Assembly (NCBI GenBank): GCA_028583415.1
Contig: CM053276.1
Location: 63,531,510-63,595,509 of the forward strand
DNA: 64,000 nucleotides
Direction of reading: 5' to 3'
DNA from: Protea cynaroides
Taxonomy: Eukaryota > Streptophyta > Magnoliopsida > Proteales > Proteaceae
Shown: in pieces, positions 7,834-17,453 of the stretch
Numbering within the stretch: the first letter of the stretch is position 1
Layout: every line of letters starts with the position of its first letter
Notes under the pieces: model-generated
The model's input: only the letters and a program-made list of their open reading frames with translations
What the model was told of the DNA's origin: nothing
The model's database searches: none
Translations under genes and position numbers: made by a program

Positions 7834-8489
7834 GAATTGTAAATGTAGCTGGTATACCCGCCAGAGTATTATTTGACTCTGGGGCCACACACTCCTTTGT
7901 CTCGATTTCTTTTGGGAAGCGAATGGAGTTACCAATCAAGCATTTGAACCCAAGCTTGATAGTTCGCTCTCCACTAGGAGTCGAAGTGGCTTTGAGCGAA
8001 TATTATGGACCATGTACGGTATGTATTGAGGGCCGAGACTTAGAAGCAAACCTAGTACTACTCGAGATGGCAGACTTTGATGTCATTTTGGGAATGGATT
8101 GGCTAGGCCATCATTCGGCCATCCTTTTATGTGGTGAAAGTAAGCTTGTGCTTACTGACAAAGAGGGAAGGGAGTATAGTTTCACTAGGATCAAGCTATC
8201 TAGGAAACGGAAGCTGATTCTCTCTGCCCTAAAAGCCAAGCGATGCTTAGAGAAAGGGGGAGTGGGGTATCTAGTATATGTAATCGATCTCACGACAGAG
8301 TCACTCAAGATGGAAGATATAGATGTGGTTCGGGAGTTCCCAGATGTATTTTCAGAGGAGCTTCCAGGCTTACCATCGGACAGGTCCACAGAATTTGTAA
8401 TAGATCTTCTGCCAGGTTCGACGCCGGTGTCCAAAGCACCATACAGGATGGCCCCGACCGAGTTAAAGGAGTTGAAGACCCAGTTATAA
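7834..8489 (+). pseudogene. pol: pol of Element I: aspartic protease and RT N-terminal linker
   Basis: Retropepsin-type protease that processes the polyprotein. The catalytic D-S-G-A-T-H-S-F motif is at 7875; then 'ADFDVILGMDWLGHHSA' (about 8067-8115), a second conserved protease block, and the linker to RT (VVREFPDVFSEELPGLPSDR, YRMAPTELKELK). There is no ATG at the domain start, consistent with synthesis as a fusion to Gag (ATG 7923 is internal). The segment ends at an in-frame TAA (8487-8489); the RT frame continues directly after it in the same frame, and the lesion is consistent with a C-to-T change. Confidence 0.9.
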
Positions 8490-10007
8490 GAATTGTTGGA
8501 TAAGGGTTTCATACGACCTAGCATATCACCTTGGGGAGCACCTGTATTATTCGTCAAGAAGAAGGATGGAAGTGTAAGGCTGTGTATTGACTACCGTGAG
8601 CTGAACAAGTTAACGATCAAGAATCGGTATCCTTTGCCTAGGATCGACGATTTGTTCGATCAGCTGCAGGGTGCAAAGGTTTTCTCGAAGATTAATCTCC
8701 TATCGGGGTATCACCAACTGAAGATCAAGGCCGGAGATATTCCAAAGACTGCTTTCAGGACAAGGTATGGGCATTATGAGTTCCTAGTTATGTCTTTCGG
8801 GTTGACCAATGCTCCAGCATCGTTTATGGAACTGATGAACCGAGTGTTTCACGATATGTTGGACACTTCGGTCATCGTATTCATCGATGACATATTGATC
8901 TACTCTAAGGACATGGAGACTCATACAACACATTTGAGGGCAGCCTTACAACGGTTGAGACAGGAGAAGCTTTATGCTAAGTTCAAGAAGTGTGAGTTTT
9001 GGCTGAGGGAAGTGGCTTTCTTGGGCCATGTTGTATCTAAAGATGGTATCAAGGTTGATCCAAGCAAGATAGCTGCTATAGTAGGATGGGAAGCACCAAA
9101 ATCTGTTGCGGAGATTCGTAGTTTCCTTGGGTTGGCTAGTTATTATAGAAGATTCGTGGAAGATTACTCCAGGATCGCGGTTCCACTCACCAGATTGACC
9201 AAGAAGGGAGAGAAATTTATATGGACAGATGAGTGTGAGAAGTGCTTTCAGACTTTGAAGTCAAGGCTTGTCTCTGCACCTATCTTGACCATCCCAGAAC
9301 CAAGCGTACCGTTTACTTTATATACGGATGCTTCAGGGTTGGGTATTGGGTGTGTTCTGATGCAAGGAGAACAGGTGATTGGTTACGCATCAAGACAGTT
9401 AAAAGAGCATGAGAAGAACTATCCTACGCATGACTTGGAGCTAGCAGCGATTATTCACGCAATCAAGACTTGGAGACACTACTTGTACGGTGAGAAGTTT
9501 CAGATCAAGTCAGATCACAAGAGCTTAACTTATCTTTTCACTCAGAAGGATCTGAATATGAGACAGAGGAGATGGCTGGAGTTATTAAAATATTATGATT
9601 GTGACATCCAGTACCATCCGGGTAAGGCAAATGTGGTGGCCGACGCCTTAAGCAGAAAGTGGGCATCGAAACCTGAGGCAGGACCAAGTACAAATGCTGC
9701 ATTATGTGCCGCAGCTTCAAGTTCAATCGAAGGTGATGAAGAGTATATAATTGAGACTGCAGAAGATCCAGTTGAGCAAGGCTTAATTAATAAGTTCACC
9801 ATGTTGTTCGCAGCTCTGAAGATCTCACCGGATCTAGTTGATGAAGTCAAGATAGCAATCCTACAGGATCCTCATCTCAAGACAGTGCAAGAAGACTTAG
9901 AGAAGGGTACGAGCAATCCTGACTTTACCTTGGATTCAGACAAGGTACTCAGGTATCGTGGACGGTTATGTATACCTGAGAGTGAAGACTGCAATATCAG
10001 AGATTGA
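8490..10007 (+). pseudogene. pol: pol of Element I: reverse transcriptase and RNase H
   Basis: Copies element RNA into DNA and degrades the RNA strand. RT blocks in order: LLDKGFIRPS, SPWGAPVLFVKKKDGS, 'RLCIDYRELNKLTIKN', 'YPLPRIDDLFDQLQGAKVFS', 'TAFRTRYGHYEFLVMSFGL', and the catalytic FIDDIL at about 8880-8897. RNase H follows: 'LYTDASGLGIGCVLMQ' near 9317, 'HDLELAAIIHAIKTWRHYL' near 9430, 'IKSDHKSLTYLF' near 9505. The 'SKINLLSGYHQLKI' block has N where the family usually has D (SKIDL), a possible catalytic-site change. The segment runs in frame into TGA at 10005-10007, then continues in the same frame into integrase. Confidence 0.93.
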
Positions 10008-10781
10008 GTTATGACTGAAGCTCATTACACTCCATATTCGGTACATCCAGGAAGTACCAAAATGTACCATGATTTAAGAAGACTATATTGGTGGAGGGGT
10101 ATGAAAGCTGATATAGCTCGTTTCGTGTTCCAGTGTCTGAATTGTCAACAAGTTAAAGCAGATAGGGAGAGACCCACAGGTTTACTACAGCCATTACCGG
10201 AACCTGCGTGGAAGTGGGATTGTATTACTATGGATTTCGTCACTGGCTTACCTTTGACACCAAGGTCAGTGGATGCAGTTTGGGTTATAGTGGATCGACT
10301 CACCAAGAAAGCTCGATTTATTGCGGTCAGACCTCAGTATACCATGGAGAAACTAGCCAAGTTATATGTTGATAATATAGTCAGACTTCATGGCGTTCCA
10401 GAGAGTATAGTATCTGATAGAGATCCCCGTTTTACATCAAAGTTCTGGGAAGGATTACAGAAAGCTATGGGAACAAAGTTGAAGTTCAGTACAGCTTTTC
10501 ACCCTCAGACGGACGGACAGTCAGAGCGAACTATTCAAATTTTAGAAGATATGCTCCAAGCTTGTGCAATAGATTTCAAGGGAGCTTGGGATGAGAAGCT
10601 ATCACTTATCGAGTTCGCTTACAACAACAGTTATCAGGTTACAATTCAGATGGCCCCATACGAAGCACTCTATGGGAAGAAGTGTCGTACACCTCTGTTG
10701 TGGAACGAAGTGGGGGAAAGAAGAATTATAGGACCGGAGTTTGATGAAGAAACTTGCCGAGTGATTGATCAGATCAAATAG
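10008..10781 (+). pseudogene. pol: pol of Element I: integrase, zinc-binding and catalytic core
   Basis: Inserts element cDNA into the genome. An HHCC zinc-binding region lies at about 10020-10145 (H-Y-T-P-Y-S-V-H ... C-L-N-C-Q-Q). The catalytic core has D in 'ITMDFVTGLP' (about 10225), D in 'ESIVSDRDPRF' (about 10410) and E in 'DGQSERTIQILEDML' (about 10515), the DDE triad. The segment is continuous with RT except for TGA at 10005-10007 and ends at TAG 10779-10781; the frame carries on into the C-terminal domain. Both stops are explicable by C-to-T transitions. Confidence 0.93.
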
Positions 10782-11297
10782 AGAGTAAAGACGGCTCAAG
10801 TCCGACAGAAGCACTATGCGGATAATCGACGTCGAGATCTGGAGTTTGTAGTGGGTGACAAAGTATTCTTGAAGGTGTCACCGGTGCGAGGTCTGAAACG
10901 GTTTGGTAAGAAGGGGAAGCTTTGCCCCAGGTATGTGGGATCGTATGAGATATTGACCCGACGTGGTAATGTAGCATATCAATTGGCTCTACCACCATCT
11001 ATGTCTAGTGTTCATAATGTGTTCCATGTGTCATTACTGAAGAAGTATGTCAGAGATCCATCGCACATCTTGACCGCTGATCCCATAGACTTGACTGAAG
11101 ACTTAACATTCGAAGTGGTGCCTATGATGCTCTCAAGTCGAAAAGTCCAGCAACTTCGAACCAAGGATATCCATTATGTGAAGGTGCATTGGAGAAGCCA
11201 AAATGTGGAGGAAATTACTTGGGAAGATGAGAGCGCAATGAGGAAGGAGTACCCTAACTTTTTCGACGATCAAGGTACGTTGAAATTTCGAGGCTGA
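10782..11297 (+). pseudogene. pol: pol of Element I: integrase C-terminus with chromodomain
   Basis: Continues the integrase frame after TAG 10779-10781. It has the GPY-like region ('VGDKVFLKVSP', 'RFGKKGKLCPRYVGSYEIL', 'VHNVFHVSLLKKYVRDPSH'), then a chromodomain-like fold ('VKVHWRSQNVEEITWE' and 'MRKEYPNFF', about 11165-11265). In chromoviruses this domain directs integration toward particular chromatin. It ends at TGA 11295-11297, overlapping the first copy of the polypurine tract. The order and sequence style support the Del/Tekay lineage. Confidence 0.9.
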
Positions 11298-11323
11298 AAT
11301 TTCTTTTAAGGGTGGGGGAGTTG
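11295..11323 (+). other. First (upstream) copy of the polypurine tract
   Basis: A 29-bp segment (GAAATTTCTTTTAAGGGTGG...) identical to 11351-11379 and 56 bp upstream of it. It is followed by TGTGAAACC, which resembles an LTR start but is not one. Element III has the same duplication with the same 56-bp offset (37127 and 37183). Confidence 0.75.
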
Positions 11324-11350
11324 TGAAACCTACATGCAAATTTCGGGGAC

Positions 11351-11376
11351 GAAATTTCTTTTAAGGGTGGGGGAGT
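11351..11376 (+). other. Polypurine tract adjacent to the 3' LTR
   Basis: AAGGGTGGGGGAG followed by T and the LTR start TGTAAGACCC at 11377. The position directly before the 3' LTR identifies it as the plus-strand primer. Confidence 0.88.
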
Positions 11377-13699
11377 TGTAAGACCCGCACTCCGTAAACC
11401 CGGTCTAAACCTTGGTTTTGTGTCGTAGTAGGTCTTCCGATCATTACCGGGCCAGATGGGACAAGCGGATGACAAACAGGTATGAAATCGGACCAAAGAC
11501 GACCAATAGTCATCATTTTATGTTGACCGGTCGATGGTACCGGTCTACCGGTATGGCCTGCGCAGCTAAGTGCGGGGATCTGGAAATTGGTCTCTGCGGG
11601 TCCCATTTTCCTAATTTCGAATCCTAGAAGTTTCCTAATCCTAGTAGGGTTACTAAACCCTATTTTTAGCCTATAAATACACTCTTAAACCTCCTCAAAT
11701 CCTTTCCATTGTCTCTCGCAAACCCTAGAGAAGAGAAAGAGGTTGGAAAGGAGAAGGAGCTAGGAAGAAGAAGAAGGTGCTGCCATTACCGTTCGATGAA
11801 GCTCACGCTACGCCAGACAACGGTAAGTGTTTTAACTATTCTTCTTATCCTATGTTAGTTGTGTGGGTGGATCAATACCATGCAAAGTAGGTATTGATCT
11901 AAAACCCTAAATTGACCAATAAACCCTAAGTTGCCGTCAAACCCTAAATTCGAGTTTCGAGATGATATTCATCGAAACGAGACTTGAATGAGTTGGGGAT
12001 AACTCTAACTCCAAGTTTAGACTTAGAATGGATAGGAGGAACCTTGGAAATCCATGGAGGATGATCGACGACAGTCAAAAACCCATGTATGGTCTTTCGG
12101 AGACATACCGGTCGACTATACCGGTTGCACATGGTGCGACCGGTATGTTGCCACCGGTATCCCTCGGGAGGCTGGTCTGTGGGGATCGGCTGACCATACC
12201 GGTCGCCAGTCTTCCCCACAGAGCTGCGACTGGTACATGCCACCGGTCAGCTCTGTGAGGGTGTTTTGTAACCGTGTTGGTTTCCGACCAACATGAAACC
12301 CTAAACAATATATTCTAATGAGACCCAAATAATATTGTAGGACTTTGTGACATATCGTTTGGACCTTGCGACGTGGAGCAAGTTATCGAACGAGCATCAG
12401 GTAAGGGAATCTGACCTAAACTTAATAATTAATGGAGAGTAAGTTGTTGTTAAATTACCTGAATATCTATGATGTGATGTTTGTGCATATTCACATGCCA
12501 TCCTTTACTTTTAGTTATTATTATTGTTCATGCATGGAAAGGAATGTGATTGTTAAGCATGTGATTGTTTTCGTTAGTGTGTGGAGTGGGGCATGAGCCT
12601 GGGATCGCTCCTCACACTAGCACCTTTTGTAGTATTCTGTCTTAACATACTTGGTACGGGTGGGGCATTAGGGGAAGGTCGTGGTACGGTGGTCTCCGAT
12701 GTTGATGCTGGCCTGGCCATGGTTATGTGGCACTGTGGTCTCCGAGGTCGACGCTGGCTTGTCCACGATGCTTTAGCTCTATCTCTATGCCGTAGGGAGT
12801 TATGTTGGGATAGGGTCTACCTGCGTATTGTTTCTATCCTAGTGGGTTAGTTGCGGATAGAGCATCAGGGGAGGTGTGGGAATGCCTTAGCTCTATCTCT
12901 ATGCCATAGACGGCTGTGCTGGGATAGAGCGTACATTGATGACATATAGGATTGGTTAGTTGTGAGCCCAGTTTGCGAGCCCTGGCCAGTAGGGGCTTAG
13001 GTACTGGTATGGGTAGAGTATCAGGGGAGGTACGTGGGTATCTTAGCTCTATCTCTTTTCCATGATGGGTGCATGTGGGTCGATGGGGGTGTGAACCATG
13101 AGGTGCCACACACTCGTGTATAGAGGTGCGGGGGCCACCAAACCTTTCTATAGTACATTGCAAACTTAAAACCAGACCACAGCATAAAATGATTGTTACT
13201 CATGCATAATATTGTGAAACTGTCTGATTGTCTTACTGAGCTAAGTTGTGAGCTCACCCTTTGTATATACATTGTTTTTAGATGCTGATGCAGGTTACAC
13301 GGTGGATGACTACATGAACGCTCCGGCGTATGGAGGTGTAGCTGCTCTGGATGTGCAAGCAGGAGAGGACGAGCATGACGCTTCATGCGAGTGCCCTTTC
13401 TGCGTGTACCTCTGATCGGATTTTATTTATTTATTTTCCTTATTTTCGATTGGATTAAAGGGATGTAATGATATTATTTTATGTGTTTGATTTTGGATAA
13501 TTGGATATTTATTTTAGTTATCAATAGATACTCAGTTCATTTTATTTAAAGTCTTCCGCTGTATATTTATATTCTGATTGTGGTTATGTGTAATGGTTTG
13601 TATGAGTGGACACGGCCTATTCGAGATCCTGGTGTGAACCGTTGGTTCAATGACGGTTCACTCACACCATTCTGGTTGGATCAGAATTGGGGTGTGACA
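11377..13699 (+). repeat. 3' LTR of Element I (2323 bp)
   Basis: Same start, end and landmarks as the 5' LTR: TATA 11672-11679, splice-like donor after 11822, 60-nt block 12341-12400, terminal exon 13282-13415. It ends TGTGACA and is followed by CTGTC, the right copy of the target duplication. Confidence 0.95.
13282..13415 (+). CDS. Conserved terminal coding exon in the 3' LTR
   Basis: Counterpart of 3544-3677, also 134 nt after a TTTTTAG acceptor. It encodes DADAGYTVDDYMN... to ...SCECPFCVYL and stops at TGA 13413-13415. It differs from the 5' LTR copy at only a few bases. In the 3' LTR it lies downstream of pol, so a spliced transcript from inside the element could in principle reach it. 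Function unknown. Confidence 0.55.
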
Positions 13700-13704
13700 C
13701 TGTC
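13700..13704. repeat. Target-site duplication, right copy (CTGTC)
   Basis: Identical to 1634-1638; see that entry. Confidence 0.93.
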
Positions 13705-13975
13705 TGACCATACCATTGTGGCTGGTAAGAGTAACCACTCTGATTTATTCCCTGATTCCCACCATAGTATGCACCCTGATATGGACCCTGATATTCACCC
13801 TGGGTCCCGGTTGGGGGATGGGCATTCCTGAAAACTACTGAGGGAAAGTTGTATGTTGCGTTGCTTGCTGTGGTTGTCCCTTGGCAGTTGTATTACCATC
13901 CATCGATATGGTGTTCACATTTTCTGTGGTTTTTGGTAACACATTTATGAGTGCAGGCCCAAACATTATCTCCTT
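13705..13975 (-). pseudogene. Element II gag, N-terminal remnant
   Basis: Read leftward from about 13975, the minus strand encodes a segment like the Element I stretch after 'EVLKM' (MFGPALINVLPK, SMDGNTTAKGQ), then a Gly/Tyr/Gln-rich run (GEYQGPYQGAYYGG) ending in YQPQWYGQ at the insertion site. The next residue is across Element I at 1638. There is an in-frame TAG near 13836. The true gag start is missing: near 13975 the sequence jumps straight to the region that lies after the antisense ORF in other copies, so about 2 kb (gag start, antisense gene) was deleted. Confidence 0.7.
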
Positions 13976-14270
13976 CTCTTATATACAGTTTATTTTGATA
14001 ACAATGTAACTGTCCGACCTGTGGACTGTACCCTGTCGCACACTTTATGTTTTTCCTTTTTGTTCATGTTATTACATGTTTATTTAGTTTTTCTCCCTAG
14101 TCATCAGTGCTTATAATTTCTCTTTCATTGTTAGTATATTATGCATCTTCTTTTATGTCTCAGGCATTAAACAAGCTTATGGTGTGTTTTTATTAAAGTT
14201 TTTAATTTTTCCTATCTCAGTTCACTGGACACCATTAGATGCAGAATGGTTAGCTGGACAGAGCCTAAGA
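13976..14270 (-). other. Element II 5' leader remnant
   Basis: No gene. It corresponds to 3976-4260 of Element I in reverse: it keeps one arm of the leader hairpin (GTCCGACCTGTGGACTGTACCCTG, near 14011-14034, arms partly decayed) and the conserved AGGCATTAAACAAGC block next to the primer-binding site. Confidence 0.6.
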
Positions 14271-14282
14271 GATCTGATACCA
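14271..14282 (-). other. Primer-binding site, initiator Met tRNA (Element II)
   Basis: The minus strand reads TGGTATCAGATC, one mismatch from the canonical site, three bases from the LTR edge at 14286. Confidence 0.85.
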
Positions 14283-14540
14283 AGTTGTCACACTCCAATT
14301 CTGGCTGAACCAGAAGTGTGAGTGAACCGACTCTAAACCATGGTTCACACCAGGATCTCAATAGACCGTGTCAACCAATCATTCCCAAGAAGTCTAACTT
14401 AATCAGAGATTAATACGTAGCAGCGAAATAAAAATAAATGAACTGAGATCTATGTTGTAATTTAAAATAATTATTCAACTTATTCCATCATCCACAAAAT
14501 TTAATAATAGTTATTACAATGTAACAAAAGAAAATAACCA

Positions 14541-14677
14541 TCACTGATAGAATACACAGAACGAGCACTCACATGACGCATCATGCTCGTCCTCTACAGT
14601 ATGTGATTCCAAAGTCGCCACTGTGTTGTAAGCTAGAGCAGACATGAAGTCTTCCACTGAGTATCCTGCATCAAGAT
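14541..14677 (-). CDS. Conserved terminal coding exon, Element II LTR
   Basis: After CTTTTCAG on the minus strand, 137 nt encode LDAGYSVEDFMS... to ...EDEHDASCECSFCVFYQ and stop at TGA. It is one codon longer than the Element I copy and in the same frame. The preceding 60-nt block is open in the frame that joins to it. Function unknown. Confidence 0.55.
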
Positions 14678-16399
14678 CTGAAAAGAAATCGAATATATTC
14701 GGGTGAGCTCACAACTTAGCTCAGTAAGTACAAGACCAATGCAACACACAAATGCATGAGATAACATTACAATTTGGGTCAGGTAAAACTTGCAAAATGC
14801 TATGGTAAGGTTTGGCGGCCACCGCACCTCCATGCACGAGAGTGTGAGCACACCCAACAGTCAGGCAACAATCCACACTACTGTTGTTGCCCCACATCAC
14901 TCACTCCGATATAGAGATAGAGCTAGAGTCTGGCGGTCAAGCAACAATCCACACTACCGCGTCCTCCCCTGGATACCCTACATCGTACCAATACCTAAAC
15001 CCCTATTGGCAAGGACTTGCAAGTGGGTTCCATTTCTAACCAGTCCTATATGTCAAATAGTATCTATGGCCTTACCCCAGCATGGCTCCCTACGACATAG
15101 AGATAGGACTCGAGTCTGGTGGGCAGGATGAACCATATTCCCACGTCCTCCCCCTTATACCCTATTCGCACCAAGTCCGCTAAGGTAAACAATGATATTA
15201 TCCTACCCCAGCACAACTCCCTACGACATAGGGATAGGGCTCGAGTCTGGTGGGCAGGATGAACCACAATCCCACGTCCTCCCCCTGATACCCTATTCGC
15301 ACCGAGTTTGCTAAGGTAGAAGGCGATACGAGAAATGTGTTAGTTGTGGATATATCCAGGGCTCACTCCCCTTCACATTCCACACACGAACTAAAAACAT
15401 ACACATGCCTAACATCCAACATCCTAGCATATGAAATGCATGATTAGATAATAGCAAAAGAAACAACTACATGGCATGTGAATATGTACAAACACCAAGC
15501 AATTCAATTTACACATAGATTTAATCACAAAGGTTTACTGTTATTTAATTAATTAGAGTTTGGGGTCTTGTCACTTACATGTCCCGTGATAACAATTTCG
15601 TACAATGTCACAGGATCTACTTACGCTGTCTACAAGTCCTACATAGTCATACCTTTAGGTTAGAATTCATTTATTAAGGTTAGAATTAATTTATGAAGGT
15701 CACAACTGGTCAGAACCATGTTTGGTCAAGAAAACAAGGTTCGAAAGGCATACCGGTCTAAGTAGAGTGAGACCGGTATGGTGCCACCGGTATATACCGA
15801 TTATGGTACATACCGGTCTCAGTCAGTGAGACCGGTATGTGCTTGCGGTATATACCGCAGGCCCATACCGCTGGACCTTGCATCCAACCGGTATACTCCG
15901 CAGTTTGGATCCGAGAGCAAGGTCTCGGATCTCCCTTCCTTGTCGGTTATCGGTTAAGTTTCTAGGGTTTTTCCTAACCCACACTAAGGTCCAAGTATCC
16001 TAATGGCCCTCTGATTTCGACTAGAACGCCGTATCAAACCAGATCAGATCTAAAAGAAGACTAGGTCCATTGAAAGATCTAGGGTTTTGGATCGCCGCGC
16101 CGCTTCGCGGCTCCGATCCGACATCCTACTATTACTAATAGTATGGAGCACTTACCGGCGGTGTTCGTCAGTTGGTGGAGAGCTCCTCCAACAAAAATCC
16201 CCTTCCTGGGTAGCCTCCTCCTCCTTGCTCCTTCTCAACTCTCCTCCAGACGGCTAGGGTTTGAGAAGGATCAATGGAGTGTCATAATCTCTATTAATAG
16301 AGGAAAGCCATTCTTGGAAAGGTTTTCCACGATTGGAAACTTTTCAAGTTTCAATTAGGAGTGAGGGACCCGCTGGAGTCCGTCTCCCACAGAAACTAA

Positions 16400-16520
16400 G
16401 CATACCGGTCGCACATACCGGTCTGACTGACTCAGACCGGTATAGTCAGACCGGTATACACATACCGGTTGCACCATACCGGTCTGACTGACTCAGACCG
16501 GTATAGTCAGACCGGTATGA
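16400..16520. repeat. Tandemly duplicated ACCGGT palindrome block
   Basis: Two nearly identical ~58-bp units, each with ATACCGGTCTGA/TCAGACCGGTAT arms around GACTGAC. They lie in the putative U3 of the Element II LTR, upstream of its transcript start. Perfect arms would extrude as hairpins or present paired binding sites. Confidence 0.8.
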
Positions 16521-16642
16521 GATTTATACCATTTTTGAGTGGTTCGTCATCCGGCTTCGCCTTTCGATTCAGTTATGATTGGAACACCTGTAACCATATA
16601 AAACCATGGGTTAGACCCAGTTTTTAGAACACGGTTCTTACA

Positions 16643-17295
16643 CTTTAACTCTATCTCCATTCTATGGTGGGGTGGATGTGGGATAAAAATGGTGTTTGAT
16701 CCATTTGGTGGATTCACACACCCGTGTATAGAGGTGCGGTGGCCGCCAATCCTTTCTATAGCACAGTTGCAAACTTAAAACTAGACCAAAGATATGAATT
16801 AAATGCATGCATATGTTTACGTATTATTTTGTTTGCTCACTGAGCCATGAATATGCTTACCCTTTCGACGTCAAATATTTTAGTTGTTGATGTAGGTCTT
16901 ACCATTGAAGATTATATGAATACATCAACGCATGGACACGTAGCAGCTATGGACGTGGAAGTAATGGAGGAAGCGCATGATCCTTCGTGCTAGTGCAACC
17001 AATGTGTTTTTAATTAGTTTAACTATTTTTGACTATTGGAACATGTAATAGATTAATTTATGTTACGTCATGAGTTTACTTAGAGATAATTGGATTTACT
17101 TATTTATTTATCATTGTTAGACCTCAGGTCATTATTAATAAATACTTTCATTATTTATTTATTTACTCTGATTATTATTGTGGAATGTGTTTGGTTTAAC
17201 CGGATGGGCACAACCTATATGAGATCTTGATTTGAATCATTGGTTCACATGATGGTTCATCACACTACTGGTTAGTCCAGAATTGGGGTGTGACA
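16643..17295 (+). repeat. 3' part of an older plus-strand LTR, split by Element II
   Basis: Starts mid-LTR (CTTTAACTCTATCTCC, the block seen intact at 57571 and 61711) and ends GAATTGGGGTGTGACA. It includes the CACTGAGC...CTTACCC intron-end box and a terminal exon. Its 5' part would be left of the window. No primer-binding site follows, so it is a 3' or solo LTR. Confidence 0.8.
16884..17017 (+). pseudogene. Terminal LTR exon with a premature stop
   Basis: 134 nt, encoding VDVGLTIEDYMN...EEAHDPSC, then TAG at 16991-16993 where homologues have GAG, then CNQCVFN and the final TAG at 17015-17017. The frame and final stop position are otherwise intact. Confidence 0.55.
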
Positions 17296-17453
17296 ATTAG
17301 TGATTAGGAAATCATGGACAATGATTTTCTGAAGTCCTAGGGTTTCATTGGTGGTAAAGACGAGTACGACGAGTTCCCTGAGGTCGACTTGGAAAGTCTT
17401 TCCCTTATTGAAACTATTTTTTATGAGACTATGCCAGCTTTGGCAAGCACACA
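17296..17453 (+). other. Short unclassified segment between LTRs
   Basis: 158 bp with no recognised gene. One frame reads KDEYDEFPEVDLESL..., too short to assign; it could be a scrap of a retroelement polyprotein. Confidence 0.25.

Larger units (their letters stand above)
1639..13699 (+). mobile_element. Element I: complete Del/Tekay-like Ty3/Gypsy retrotransposon
   Basis: A structurally complete LTR retrotransposon of about 12.06 kb inside gag of Element II. In order: 5' LTR, initiator-Met primer-binding site 3 bp after it, hairpin near 4215-4250, antisense ORF on the minus strand, gag, 85-bp intron-like spacer, protease, RT, RNase H, integrase with C-terminal chromodomain, duplicated polypurine tract, 3' LTR. 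The gene order (integrase last), chromodomain and LTR length fit the Del/Tekay chromovirus lineage. All coding parts carry disabling lesions, so it could move only with help. In the first ~350 bp the LTRs differ at roughly 4% of sites by eye, mostly C/T, so insertion was fairly recent but not very recent. Confidence 0.92.
14286..16642 (-). repeat. 5' LTR of Element II (2357 bp)
   Basis: On the minus strand it begins TGTAAGAACC at 16642 and ends GGAGTGTGACA at 14286. It has splice-like donor CGCCG/GTAAGTG near 16152, palindrome clusters at about 16400-16520 and 15748-15893, a 60-nt exon-like block near 15615-15674 and terminal exon 14541-14677. It belongs to the same superfamily as the Element I LTR but is clearly diverged. 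The bases just beyond it (CTTTA, 16643-16647) are the likely target duplication; the partner lies outside the window. Confidence 0.88.

Noticed and set aside
13580..13831. Open frame spanning the Element I LTR end and flanking gag
   Set aside because: It crosses the insertion boundary and mixes LTR and antisense gag sequence; chance frame.
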